This document shows positions 44,107 to 54,381 of a DNA stretch of 64,000 bases, in pieces (within the stretch, counting starts at the first letter, position 1; every line of letters begins with the position of its first letter). The translations under genes were made by a program, and so were the position numbers. The stretch is from XN24 sp964462675 (lineage in GTDB: Bacteria; Pseudomonadota; Gammaproteobacteria; Steroidobacterales; XN24). The stretch lies in assembly GCA_964462675.1 (NCBI GenBank), contig CAYWYS010000012.1, positions 10,583 through 74,582 of the forward strand. Reading direction: 5' to 3'. Under the pieces are notes generated by a model. It did not search any database, was not told the origin of the DNA, and was given only the letters and a program-made list of their open reading frames with translations.

Positions 44107-46212
44107 ATGAGATTGGCGATTGCTGCATTGCTTCTCGGGCTGGCGCTCGCGCCGGCCGGCTTTCCGGCGGCGGCCGCGGCTGCTGAAGGCGCCGCTGCCG
44201 GCGTCCCGCCCGCCGGGCTGCACGACGCCCTGCCGGGATTTGAGACCGAGTTGGTGGCGCTGCACGGCGAGGCCCAGCGGCCGCGCATCCGCCGCGGCCT
44301 GCGCCAGGCGGCCGAGCTGTGGCGCGCCGAGGACGGCGATGCAGCGGCGTTCGGAGAGCTGGCGCGTACGCATTTCGCCGGCGACCAGGCGACACTGGAC
44401 GCGATGTTCGAGCGCTACGAGTACCTGCTGGAGAAGCTCGGCGGCCACCTGAACAAGCTGGTGCTGGAATTCCGCCGCCACTCGGATCTCGACGAAGGGC
44501 CGATCCTGCCCTTCGACCTGTTGTTCGCCGGCTTCGACCCCGGCGCGCACATCAACGAGGACATGTTCCGCAACCGCCTCGCGTTCGTCGCGCTGCTGAA
44601 TTTTCCGTTGACCACGCTCGAGCAGCGGCTCGCCGAGGGCGAGCAGTGGAGCCGCCGGCAGTGGGCCGAGGCGCGCCTGGCGCAGCGCTTCGGACGGCGC
44701 GTCCCCGCGGACGTCAACCAGGCGATCGCGCGCGCCGGCGCGCGCGCCGACCAGTACATCGCCGAGTACAACATCTGGATGCACCAGCTCGTGACCGAGG
44801 ACGGCGAGCGGCTGTTTCCGCCGGGCATGCGTCTGCTGTCGCACTGGAACCTGCGCGACGAGATCAAGGCGAGCTTCGGGCTCGAGGATCAGCAACTGGC
44901 GCTTGCGCGGCAACGCATGATCCAGCGGGTCATGGAACATATCGTCGAGCAGACCATCCCCGCCGCCGTGATCGACAACCCCGCGGTCGACTGGCGGCCG
45001 TTCTCGAATACGGTCTCGGCCAGCGCGGCCGAAGGCGCCGGCGTCGTCGTCCCGGCGACGGCGCCACCGGACAATGCACCCGAGCCGGACGAGCGCTATC
45101 GCGTGCTGTTCGACACCTTCCGGGCGGCGCTGCTCGCCGATCCGTACTCGCCGACCGCACCGACCCTGATTGCGCGCCGCTTCGATGAGGACCGCGAGAT
45201 TCCGGAAGAGCGCGTCGAGGCGATGCTCCGCGAGGTGCTGTCCTCGCCACTCGCGCCGCGCGTCGCGCAGCTGATCGAGGCGCGCCTTGGCCGGCCGCTC
45301 GAGCCTTTCGACCTGTGGTATGGCGGCTTCCGCCCGCGCAGCCAGTACACGGAGGCCGAACTCGATGCGATCGTTGCGGAGCGCTACCCGAGCGCGGCGG
45401 CGTTCGAGGCTGACCTGCCGAAGCTGCTGGTGAAACTCGGCTACAGCAGCGAGCGGGCGGATTACCTTGCAGCGAATGTCGTCGTCGAGGCGGCGCGCGG
45501 TTCCGGGCATGCCTGGGGCGCAGGCATGCGTTCCGAGAAGACGCACCTGCGCACCCGCGTCGAGCCGTCGGGGATGAACTACAAGGGCTACAGCATCGCC
45601 ATCCACGAGCTCGGCCACAATGTCGAGCAGACTTTCTCGCTGAATGACGTCGACCACACCTTGCTGCAGGGCGTGCCCAATACGGCGTTCACGGAGGCGA
45701 TCGCGTTCGTATTCCAGGCCCGCGATCTCGAGCTGCTCGGGCTCGCGCAGCCGGACCCGGCCAACGATGCGCTCAGGGTCTTGAACGACTTCTGGCAGGC
45801 CTTCGAGATGGCCGGCGTCTCGCTGGTCGACATGGGCGTGTGGCACTGGATGTATGCCAACCCGGAGGCTACCCCGGGGGAACTCAAGGCCGCGACGCTC
45901 AGGATCGCCCGCGACATCTGGAACCGCTATTACGCGCCGGTGTTCGGCGTCGAGGACGTGGTGCTGCTGGGCATCTACTCGCACATGATTCACTCCTTCC
46001 TGTACCTGCCCGACTACCCGATCGGCCGGCTGATCGCCCACCAGATCGAGGAACAGGTGCGCAAGACCGGCGATGTCGCCGCGGAAGTCGAGCGGATGTC
46101 GAGAATCGGCGGCATCAGCCCGGACCTGTGGATGATCGAGGCGACCGGCGCCCCGGTCGGCGCCGCAGCGATGCTTGCGGCTACCGAGCGCGCGCTGGGC
46201 GAGCTCGACTGA
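44107..46212 (+). CDS. Exported zinc metallopeptidase (HExxH, gluzincin-like), family not assigned
   Basis: 701 residues with a signal peptide (MRLAIAALLLGLALAPAGF). I do not recognise the family by name. The zinc site is clear: HELGH at 500-504 with a glutamate at 530 (TEAIAF), the spacing of gluzincins. Upstream there is an internal duplication: LPFDLLFAGFDPG (around 134-146) recurs as EPFDLWYGGFRPR (around 399-411), each followed by about 40 helical residues, suggesting two related modules before the catalytic domain. It would act in the periplasm. The putA gene follows after 20 bases and may be co-transcribed. An M3-like oligopeptidase relative is possible. Confidence 0.72.
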   Translation: MRLAIAALLLGLALAPAGFPAAAAAAEGAAAGVPPAGLHDALPGFETELVALHGEAQRPRIRRGLRQAAELWRAEDGDAAAFGELARTHFAGDQATLDAMFERYEYLLEKLGGHLNKLVLEFRRHSDLDEGPILPFDLLFAGFDPGAHINEDMFRNRLAFVALLNFPLTTLEQRLAEGEQWSRRQWAEARLAQRFGRRVPADVNQAIARAGARADQYIAEYNIWMHQLVTEDGERLFPPGMRLLSHWNLRDEIKASFGLEDQQLALARQRMIQRVMEHIVEQTIPAAVIDNPAVDWRPFSNTVSASAAEGAGVVVPATAPPDNAPEPDERYRVLFDTFRAALLADPYSPTAPTLIARRFDEDREIPEERVEAMLREVLSSPLAPRVAQLIEARLGRPLEPFDLWYGGFRPRSQYTEAELDAIVAERYPSAAAFEADLPKLLVKLGYSSERADYLAANVVVEAARGSGHAWGAGMRSEKTHLRTRVEPSGMNYKGYSIAIHELGHNVEQTFSLNDVDHTLLQGVPNTAFTEAIAFVFQARDLELLGLAQPDPANDALRVLNDFWQAFEMAGVSLVDMGVWHWMYANPEATPGELKAATLRIARDIWNRYYAPVFGVEDVVLLGIYSHMIHSFLYLPDYPIGRLIAHQIEEQVRKTGDVAAEVERMSRIGGISPDLWMIEATGAPVGAAAMLAATERALGELD

Positions 46213-46232
46213 GGCACTGAGGAGAACGCCAC

Positions 46233-49200
46233 TTGGACGCCATGAAAAGCGCGCCGGACGACCGGATTGCCGCCACCACCGAGTTCATTTTCGCATCCGG
46301 CCAGGCGCCGCTGTCGGCGGGCGCCGCACAGCTGAATGCGCGCTACCTCGCCGACGAGGCGCCGCTGGTGCGCGAGCTCGCGGGCATCGCGCGGCTCGAT
46401 GCCGCGGCTGCGGCGCGCGTTCGCGAGACTGCCGTGCGGCTGGTCGAATCGGTGCGCAGGAACCGGACGCAGGTCAGCGGACTCGATGCGTTTCTGCAGC
46501 AGTACGACCTCTCCAGCCAGGAGGGCGTCGTCTTGATGTGCCTGGCCGAGGCACTGCTGCGCGTGCCGGACAAGGAGACCGCTGACCGGCTGATCGCCGA
46601 CAAGCTGTCCTCGGCGGACTGGCGCAGCCATCTCGGCACCAGTGACTCGATGTTCGTCAATGCATCGACCTGGGGCCTGATGCTGACCGGCCGGATCATC
46701 CGGCCCGCGTCCCAGGACATCGAGCAACCGACCAGGTTCATGCAGCGGCTGATGACGCGTCTCGGCGAGCCGGTCGTGCGCGGCGCGATGCGCCAGGCGA
46801 TGCGCATCATGGGCCACCAGTTCGTCATGGGCCGGACCATTGGCGATGCACTCAAGCGCGCCGCGTCGGGCGAGGGCGCAGCCTATCGTTTCTCCTTCGA
46901 CATGCTCGGCGAGGCAGCGCTGACGGCGGCGGACAGCCGGCGCTATCTCGAGGCTTACCACGAGGGCATCCGCGCGATCGCCGCGGCCGAGCGCCGGCCG
47001 GCGTCGATCTTCGCCGCGGACAGCATCTCGGTGAAGTTGTCGGCGCTGTTCCCGCGCTACGAGTTCGCGCAGCGCGAGCGCGTGCTGGCCGAGCTGACGC
47101 CCAGGGTCCTCGAGCTTGCCGTCGCGGCGCGCAAGGCCGGCGTGGGCCTGACCGTGGATGCGGAGGAGGCCGATCGGCTGCAGATTTCGCTGGAGCTGTT
47201 CGAGCGCGTTTATCGGGACGAGGCGCTGGCCGGCTGGGACGGCTTCGGCCTCGCGGTGCAGTCTTACCTGCGGCGCGGCCTCGACGTGTGCCGCTGGATC
47301 ATCGCGCTGGCCGGCGAGACCGGCCGTTGCATCCCGCTGCGGCTGGTCAAGGGCGCTTACTGGGACGCGGAAATCAAGCGCGCGCAGGAGAACGGCCTGG
47401 ACAGTTACCCGGTGTTCACGCGCAAGGTCAACAGCGATGTGTCGTTCCTCGCATGTGCGCGCGAGTTGCTCGGTGCGCACGGGCGCGTCTATCCGCAATT
47501 CGCGACGCACAACGCCCACAGCGTGGCGAGCATCATCCATTTCGCCGGCGACAATCGACAGTTCGAGTTCCAGCGCCTGCACGGCATGGGCGAGGAGCTT
47601 TATGCCGAGGTGATCGGCGCCCAGCAATTCGACCTGCCGTGCCGCGTCTATGCGCCGGTCGGGAACCACGAGGACCTGTTGCCTTACCTGGTTCGCAGGC
47701 TGCTGGAGAACGGCTCGAACACATCGTTCGTCAATCGCATCGTCGACGAGGAGGCGCCGATCGAGGAGATCGTTGCGGATCCGGTCGCGGTCGTCGATGG
47801 GCTCGAGATCGTGGCCCATCCGCGCATCCCGCCACCGGGCGCGCTGTTCGGCGTCGAGCGCGGCAACTCGCGCGGCATCAACCTGGCCGATCCGCGGGAG
47901 CTCGGGCTGCTTGCCGCGGGGATGCGCGCAGCGCTCGAAACGCCACCGCGCGCGGCGCCAGTCGTCGGCGGGCGCGTGGAGCGGGGCAAGGTACATGCAT
48001 CGCGCGATCCCGCCGATGCGCGCCGTATTGTCGGCGAGGCCGAATGGACTTCGCCGGAACTGGCCGGCCAGGCACTGGAACTCGCGGCTGTTGCGCAGCC
48101 GCGCTGGGATGCGCGTGGCGCCGCGGCGCGGGCCGCGCTGCTGGAGCGCACCGCCGAGCTGTTCGAGCAGCACACGGCGGAGCTGCTGGCGCTGTGCATC
48201 CGCGAGGCCGGCAAGACCCTGCCGGACTCGGTCGCCGAGTTGCGCGAGGCGGTGGATTTCCTGCGTTACTACGCTGCCGAGGCACGCCGGGGATTTGCCC
48301 AGCCGTTGCGTATGCCCGGCCCGACCGGCGAAACCAACGACCTGTCGGCTCACGGTCGCGGCGTGTTCCTGTGCATCAGCCCGTGGAACTTCCCGCTGGC
48401 GATCTTCACGGGACAAGTCGCCGCGGCACTGGTGACGGGCAACACCGTGCTCGCAAAGCCGGCGGAGCAGACGCCGCTGGTCGCAGCCGCCGCCGTGCGG
48501 CTGTTCCACGCCGCCGGCGTGCCGGGCGACGCGCTGCACCTGTTGCCGGGCAGCGGGCCCGAGCTCGGCGCGGCGCTGCTGCCGGATCCGCGCCTCGCCG
48601 GGGTCGCATTCACGGGCTCAACCGAGGTGGCCCGCCTGATCAATCGCAGCCTCGCCGAGCGCGACGGCGCGATCGCCACCCTGATCGCCGAGACCGGCGG
48701 CCAGAACGCGATGCTGGTGGACAGCTCGGCACTGCCGGAGCAGGTCGTGCTGGATACCGTGAAGTCCGCGTTCAACAGCGCCGGACAGCGTTGTTCCGCG
48801 TTGCGCGTGCTGTTCCTGCAAGAGGAGGTCGCCGATCGGACGCTGCGCCTGTTGACCGGCTTCATGAACGAGCTGGTCATCGGCGATTCGGCGCTGCTGG
48901 CCACCGACGTGGGACCGGTCATCGACCGCGAGGCGCTCGAGATCCTCGAGGAACACGCGGCGCGCATGGAGCGTGAAGGCCGCATCATTGCGCGCTGCCG
49001 CCTCCCGGATGCTGCCGCGCATGGCCATTTTTTCGCGCCCCTTGCCGTCGAGATCGGCGGCATCGGCCAGCTCGAGCGGGAAGTGTTCGGCCCGGTGTTG
49101 CACGTGGTCCGCTACGCAGCCAGGGAGCTCGATCAGGTCATCGCCGATATCAATGCGACCGGCTATGCGCTGACGCTCGGCGTCCATAGCCGCATCGACG

Positions 49201-49433
49201 CGCGCGCCAGGGAAATCTTCGCCAAGGTCAGGGCCGGCAACGTCTATGTGAACCGCAACATGGTCGGGGCTGTCGTCGGCGTGCAGCCGTTCGGCGGCTG
49301 CGGGCTGTCCGGCACGGGGCCGAAGGCGGGCGGGCCGGGCTACCTGCACCGCTTCACGACGGAGCGCACCCTGACGATCAACACGTCCGCAGTCGGCGGC
49401 AATGCCAGCCTGCTGTCGCTGTCGGAGGGTTGA
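46233..49433 (+). CDS. putA: Bifunctional proline dehydrogenase / L-glutamate gamma-semialdehyde dehydrogenase PutA
   Basis: 1066 residues from TTG 46233, eight bases after GAGGAG; ATG 46242 is farther from it. The PRODH barrel shows LRLVKGAYWDAE, FATHNAHS and QRLHGMG; the aldehyde dehydrogenase half has the NAD-fold KPAEQTPL, VAFTGST and the nucleophile Cys854 in AGQRCSAL. It oxidises proline to glutamate via a channelled semialdehyde, passing electrons from FAD to quinone. The N-terminal ribbon-helix-helix found in enteric PutA is absent, so this form should not be a transcriptional repressor. Confidence 0.95.
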   Translation: MDAMKSAPDDRIAATTEFIFASGQAPLSAGAAQLNARYLADEAPLVRELAGIARLDAAAAARVRETAVRLVESVRRNRTQVSGLDAFLQQYDLSSQEGVVLMCLAEALLRVPDKETADRLIADKLSSADWRSHLGTSDSMFVNASTWGLMLTGRIIRPASQDIEQPTRFMQRLMTRLGEPVVRGAMRQAMRIMGHQFVMGRTIGDALKRAASGEGAAYRFSFDMLGEAALTAADSRRYLEAYHEGIRAIAAAERRPASIFAADSISVKLSALFPRYEFAQRERVLAELTPRVLELAVAARKAGVGLTVDAEEADRLQISLELFERVYRDEALAGWDGFGLAVQSYLRRGLDVCRWIIALAGETGRCIPLRLVKGAYWDAEIKRAQENGLDSYPVFTRKVNSDVSFLACARELLGAHGRVYPQFATHNAHSVASIIHFAGDNRQFEFQRLHGMGEELYAEVIGAQQFDLPCRVYAPVGNHEDLLPYLVRRLLENGSNTSFVNRIVDEEAPIEEIVADPVAVVDGLEIVAHPRIPPPGALFGVERGNSRGINLADPRELGLLAAGMRAALETPPRAAPVVGGRVERGKVHASRDPADARRIVGEAEWTSPELAGQALELAAVAQPRWDARGAAARAALLERTAELFEQHTAELLALCIREAGKTLPDSVAELREAVDFLRYYAAEARRGFAQPLRMPGPTGETNDLSAHGRGVFLCISPWNFPLAIFTGQVAAALVTGNTVLAKPAEQTPLVAAAAVRLFHAAGVPGDALHLLPGSGPELGAALLPDPRLAGVAFTGSTEVARLINRSLAERDGAIATLIAETGGQNAMLVDSSALPEQVVLDTVKSAFNSAGQRCSALRVLFLQEEVADRTLRLLTGFMNELVIGDSALLATDVGPVIDREALEILEEHAARMEREGRIIARCRLPDAAAHGHFFAPLAVEIGGIGQLEREVFGPVLHVVRYAARELDQVIADINATGYALTLGVHSRIDARAREIFAKVRAGNVYVNRNMVGAVVGVQPFGGCGLSGTGPKAGGPGYLHRFTTERTLTINTSAVGGNASLLSLSEG

Positions 49434-49446
49434 GGCGCCCACGATC

Positions 49447-50805
<1,359 letters not shown>

Positions 50806-50815
50806 CCGGTCAGAT

Positions 50816-51502
50816 TCAGCGCGGCACCGCGTAGCCCATGACGGCGACGAAGTGACAGGCCGTGCCGGCGATCACGAACAGGTGCCAGACGAAGTGCCAG
50901 TAACGTAGCCGGTCCAGCGCGTAGAACAGCACGCCGGCGGTGTAGGCGAGGCCGCCGGCCACCAGCCAGGCGAGCCCCGCGGGCGGCATCCGCTCGACCA
51001 GCGGCCCGATGGCGATGATGATCAGCCAGCCCATGCCCAAGTAGACGGCGATCGACAGCTTGTGGAAGCGCACACCGCCGAACGCCTTCATGACGACGCC
51101 GGCCAGCGCCAGCGTCCACACCATCCCGAACAGCGTCCAGCCCCAACCACCCCGCAGCACCCCGAGCGTGAACGGCGTGTAAGTACCGGCGATCAGCAGG
51201 AAAATCGAGCTGTGGTCGATCACCCGAAGCACGCGCTTCGCGCGCGGCCACGGCGCCGCGTGGTAGAGCGTGGAGGCCAGGTAGGCGAGCATGACGGTGA
51301 GCGCAAAGACGGCCGCCCCAAGCAGGTCGGCGACGCCACCGACCCGCGCGGCCTCGGCCAGCAGGAACGGTGTTCCGACCAGCGCGGCAACGAAACCGGC
51401 GCCATGGCTCACGCTGTTGGCGACTTCCTCGCCGACAGTCTGCCGGCGCCTGCCATGGAAGCCGGTTGCAGCCTCCGCATCTGCCGAAGAAATGCCTTGC
51501 AT
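50816..51502 (-). CDS. Hemolysin III / PAQR family membrane protein
   Basis: 228 residues, seven hydrophobic helices. Conserved PAQR features: HGAGFVAALVG, STLYH, DHSSIFLLIAGTYTP and WHLFVIAGTACHF, which form the probable zinc site of the family. These proteins are called hemolysin III-like or YqfA; hemolytic activity should not be assumed. It is convergent with sdaA, with ten bases between. Confidence 0.9.
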   Translation of the reverse strand: MQGISSADAEAATGFHGRRRQTVGEEVANSVSHGAGFVAALVGTPFLLAEAARVGGVADLLGAAVFALTVMLAYLASTLYHAAPWPRAKRVLRVIDHSSIFLLIAGTYTPFTLGVLRGGWGWTLFGMVWTLALAGVVMKAFGGVRFHKLSIAVYLGMGWLIIIAIGPLVERMPPAGLAWLVAGGLAYTAGVLFYALDRLRYWHFVWHLFVIAGTACHFVAVMGYAVPR

Positions 51503-51645
51503 TGCAGCAATCTACCTTCGGCACCGCGGTCCGTCAAACCTGCTGCGGCAATCACTGACGGTAACACTGCGGATGCCGGTGGCCGCGGCGCGGGCCTATG
51601 CTCGCGTGCATACGTACCCATGGATTGGGCGGGAGCGCCGTCCGC

Positions 51646-52554
51646 ATGCCGGAGTGGAATTCAGCCAGGGAGGGCTACGCGTCCTTCCGCGGTTTCAGGA
51701 CCCGTTACCGGGTGGTCGGCGAGCATTGCGCGCACTTGCCGCTGCTCTGTATCCATGGTGAAGGCCTCGGGCACGACTACCTGCGTCCGCTCGGCGAGAT
51801 CGCGACCACCGGGCGCCGGGTGGTGTTTTACGACCAGCTCGGCAGCGACCTTCAGGGCCCGATCCAGGGGCGGGTCGACTGGTCGCTCGAGCTTTTCCTC
51901 GAGGAGCTGCAAGCCGTGCGCGACGCGGCGGGCCTGGAGTGCTGCCACGTCCTCGGCCATGGCTGGGGCGGGATACTCGCGCTGGCCTATGCATTGAAGT
52001 CGCCTGCGGGACTTGCGAGCCTGGTGCTGTCGAGCGCCGTCGCGAGTGTGCCGCAGTGGCGCGCAGAAATGGCGCGCCTGGTCGCCGCGCTGCCAGAAGA
52101 GGTGCAAGCCACCCTGCATACGCATCAGGATCCGGAAGCTTTGTCGAGCCCGGCCTGCCTGTGCGCGGTTGACGTGTTCATGCGGCGGCACCTGTGCCGC
52201 ATGAAGCCGTGGCCGGCGATTCTCGATCGCTGCGTTCGCAGGGCGCGTGCCCGCCCCGCGGCCGATCGTGCCATGCTCGGCCCGGACGAGCTCGTGCCCG
52301 CCGGGCTGCTTGCGGACTGGGACGTCGTGGCGCGCCTCGGCGAAATCCGCTGCCCGACCCTCGTCGTCTCCGGGCGCCACGACTTCGCCACGCCGGCGAC
52401 CGCGGCGATGCTCTACCAGGGCATTCCGAGCTCGGAATGGGTGGTGTTCGAGCACAGTGCCCACGTGCCGCACCTCGAGGAGCCGCAACGCTGCCTGGAG
52501 GTGCTCGACGGCTTCCTCGGCAAGATCGAGGGCGAGGCCGGGCGGCGCGCCTGA
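51646..52554 (+). CDS. Proline iminopeptidase-like alpha/beta-hydrolase lacking the nucleophile serine
   Basis: 302 residues from ATG 51646; ATG 51598 would add 16 unconserved residues. The fold is that of peptidase S33 proline iminopeptidases: LLCIHGEGLGHDYL, VVFYDQLGSDLQG, then the elbow GHGWGG, where relatives have G-x-S-W-G-G. Gly106 replaces the serine (codon GGC; serine AGC is one base away). The acid and base remain: Asp246 in GRHDFATP and His273 in HSAHVPHLEEP. So it is either inactive as a hydrolase, a binding protein, or carries a point mutation. The neighbouring SUF operon is convergent. Confidence 0.8.
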   Translation: MPEWNSAREGYASFRGFRTRYRVVGEHCAHLPLLCIHGEGLGHDYLRPLGEIATTGRRVVFYDQLGSDLQGPIQGRVDWSLELFLEELQAVRDAAGLECCHVLGHGWGGILALAYALKSPAGLASLVLSSAVASVPQWRAEMARLVAALPEEVQATLHTHQDPEALSSPACLCAVDVFMRRHLCRMKPWPAILDRCVRRARARPAADRAMLGPDELVPAGLLADWDVVARLGEIRCPTLVVSGRHDFATPATAAMLYQGIPSSEWVVFEHSAHVPHLEEPQRCLEVLDGFLGKIEGEAGRRA

Positions 52555-52561
52555 GCGCGCT

Positions 52562-53059
52562 TCAGCCGGGCAGCTTCTTCGGGCAGTCGAACCAGGCGAA
52601 ACGCGCCTCGGCCGGCTGGATGTCGGCCCACGTCGGCGCGTCGAACTCGACACACAACATGCCGCCGGTCGGCATGTTGTCGAGGCGGACATTGTCGAGC
52701 ATGTTCGCAAGATCGGTGAGGCCGGGATTGTGGCCCACGATCATCAGGGTCGGGGCCGTGGCGGGAGCCTGCCGCGCGATCGCGAGGATCGCGTCGGGTT
52801 CCGCGAGGTACAGCGAGGGTTCTTCGACGATCCGGTCCTCGCGGTACTCCAGCTCGCGCGCGACGCCGCGCGCCGTGCTGATCGCGCGTGCCGCCGGGCT
52901 GGAGACGATCAGCGAGACCGCGAGATCCCGTGCGGCGAGCCGCCGGCCCATTTCCGGCACATTGCGCAGGCCGCGCGGCGCCAGCGGCCGCGCAAAGTCG
53001 TCCAGCCGGGCGTCGTCCCAGCTGGACTTGCCGTGCCGGAGCAGGATCAGGCGTCGCAA
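52562..53059 (-). CDS. sixA: Phosphohistidine phosphatase SixA-like protein
   Basis: 165 residues from TTG 53059, four bases after the Rieske gene. The histidine phosphatase motif LILLRHGKSSWDD is at the N-terminus, with the second histidine in IVGHNPGLTD. SixA-type enzymes remove phosphate from phosphohistidine proteins. As the last gene of the SUF operon it is likely to be co-transcribed with it, though no functional link is evident. Confidence 0.82.
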   Translation of the reverse strand: MRRLILLRHGKSSWDDARLDDFARPLAPRGLRNVPEMGRRLAARDLAVSLIVSSPAARAISTARGVARELEYREDRIVEEPSLYLAEPDAILAIARQAPATAPTLMIVGHNPGLTDLANMLDNVRLDNMPTGGMLCVEFDAPTWADIQPAEARFAWFDCPKKLPG

Positions 53060-53063
53060 GGAT

Positions 53064-53378
53064 TCAGTCCGGCAGTTCGATTTCGACGCGGCCATCGACG
53101 ACGCGCACCGGGAAGGTCTGCACGGCGGCATAGGCCGGCGGGGTCAGCGCGCGGCCGGTGCGCAGGCAGAAGCGGGCGCCATGCCGCGGGCACACCACCT
53201 GGTCGCCGACGATCGGCCCGCCGGCCAGCTCGGCCCCGTCATGCGTACAGACGTCCTCGATCGCATAAAGTGTGCCGTCCACGTTGAACACCGCGGCCGC
53301 CAGGTCGTCGGTCTCGAGCAGCGCGAAGCCGCCCGGGGCGATGTCGCCCTCGGCCGTCACGTCGTGCCATCTGCCCAT
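53064..53378 (-). CDS. Rieske [2Fe-2S] ferredoxin
   Basis: 104 residues with both Rieske boxes, CTHDGAEL and CPRHGARFCL, each giving one cysteine and one histidine ligand. It resembles the small ferredoxin subunit of nonheme iron oxygenases. Its start overlaps the sufT stop by one base (TGATG), and it is followed by sixA. In several gammaproteobacteria this ferredoxin closes the SUF operon; its electron partner is not known. Confidence 0.9.
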   Translation of the reverse strand: MGRWHDVTAEGDIAPGGFALLETDDLAAAVFNVDGTLYAIEDVCTHDGAELAGGPIVGDQVVCPRHGARFCLRTGRALTPPAYAAVQTFPVRVVDGRVEIELPD

Positions 53379-53929
53379 CAGTACATCCCCGTCTGCAAGC
53401 GCGCCGCCTCCGACATCATGTCACGATTCCACGGCGGATCGAAGGTCAGCTCGACGCGCGCCTCACGGATCGTCGGAATGATCTCCAGCTTGCCCTTGAC
53501 GTCCATGACGAGCACATCGCCCATGCCGCAGCCCGGCGCCGTCAGCGTCATCATGACCTCGACGTCGCGCAGGCCGCCCTCGGCAGACTTGAGCTTGCAC
53601 TGGTAGATCAGCCCCAGGTCGACGATGTTGATCGGGATCTCCGGGTCGAAACAGGTGCGCAACTGTTCCCAGACCAGGTCCTCGACATCCTCGTCTGCCG
53701 CATCCGGTGGGAGCTCGGGCAGGGCCACCGGCTCCTTGCCGAGCGCATCGGCGTCCTCGCCGGCGATGCGGAACAGGTTGCCGTCCAGGTAGACGGTGAA
53801 GCTGCCGCCGAGCGCCTGCGTGATCAGTCCGCGCGCGCCCTTGCGGAGGATGACCTGGTCGCCCGCCGGCACGATGACGGCCGTGCAGTCGCGCGCCAGG
53901 GTGACGGGTTCGCTGTCTTGTCCGTACAT
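53378..53929 (-). CDS. sufT: SufT-type DUF59 Fe-S assembly factor
   Basis: 183 residues from ATG 53929, with GAGGG upstream. The C-terminal DUF59/MIP18 domain holds INIVDLGLIYQC and the cysteine motif TAPGCGMGDVL, followed by EVELTF-like DPPWNRDMMSE. The N-terminal part (about 1-80) is the SufT-specific extension. It aids cluster delivery in some SUF systems. It is eight bases after sufU. Confidence 0.92.
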   Translation of the reverse strand: MYGQDSEPVTLARDCTAVIVPAGDQVILRKGARGLITQALGGSFTVYLDGNLFRIAGEDADALGKEPVALPELPPDAADEDVEDLVWEQLRTCFDPEIPINIVDLGLIYQCKLKSAEGGLRDVEVMMTLTAPGCGMGDVLVMDVKGKLEIIPTIREARVELTFDPPWNRDMMSEAARLQTGMY

Positions 53930-53937
53930 GAAGCCCT

Positions 53938-54381
53938 CTACTCGGTGCTGACGGTACCGCCCTCGACGAGGGCGGAGTGCACGGTGTGCCAGCACAGGCT
54001 GGCGCACTTGACCCGACTCGGATACTCGCGGACGCCGGCGAGCGCAGCGAGCTTGCCGATTGCGGCGAGGTCGGCCTCCTCGCGGCCGGTGAGCATCGCG
54101 TGGATCCGCTCGAACAGCGCCTCGGCCTCGGCGCGCGTCCGGCCGCGCAGCGCCTCGGTCATCAGCGATGCGGAGGCGATCGATATTGCGCAACCCGAAC
54201 CCTCGAAGGACAGGTCCTCGATGCGATCGCTGGCATCCACGCGGACATAGACCTGCAGCTTGTCGCCGCACAGCGGGTTCAATCCCTCGGCATGCCTGAT
54301 TGGCGGCGGGATCTTGCGGAAGTTCCGCGGGTTGCGGTTGTGATCGATGATCACATCGCGGTACAGGTCGGCGAGGTCCAT
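53938..54381 (-). CDS. sufU: SufU-type Fe-S scaffold / sulfur acceptor
   Basis: 147 residues. Conserved cysteines: NPLCGD, GSGCAIS and RVKCASLCWHT, the SufU pattern. MDLADLYRDVIIDHNRNPRNF is the typical N-terminus. It accepts sulfur from SufS and takes the place of SufE in this operon. Its start codon overlaps the sufS stop by one base. Confidence 0.93.
   Translation of the reverse strand: MDLADLYRDVIIDHNRNPRNFRKIPPPIRHAEGLNPLCGDKLQVYVRVDASDRIEDLSFEGSGCAISIASASLMTEALRGRTRAEAEALFERIHAMLTGREEADLAAIGKLAALAGVREYPSRVKCASLCWHTVHSALVEGGTVSTE

Noticed and set aside
46014..48539. 841-residue minus-strand frame over the peptidase and putA
   Set aside because: Same reason: the plus strand carries putA with all its catalytic motifs, and the antisense protein has no motif.
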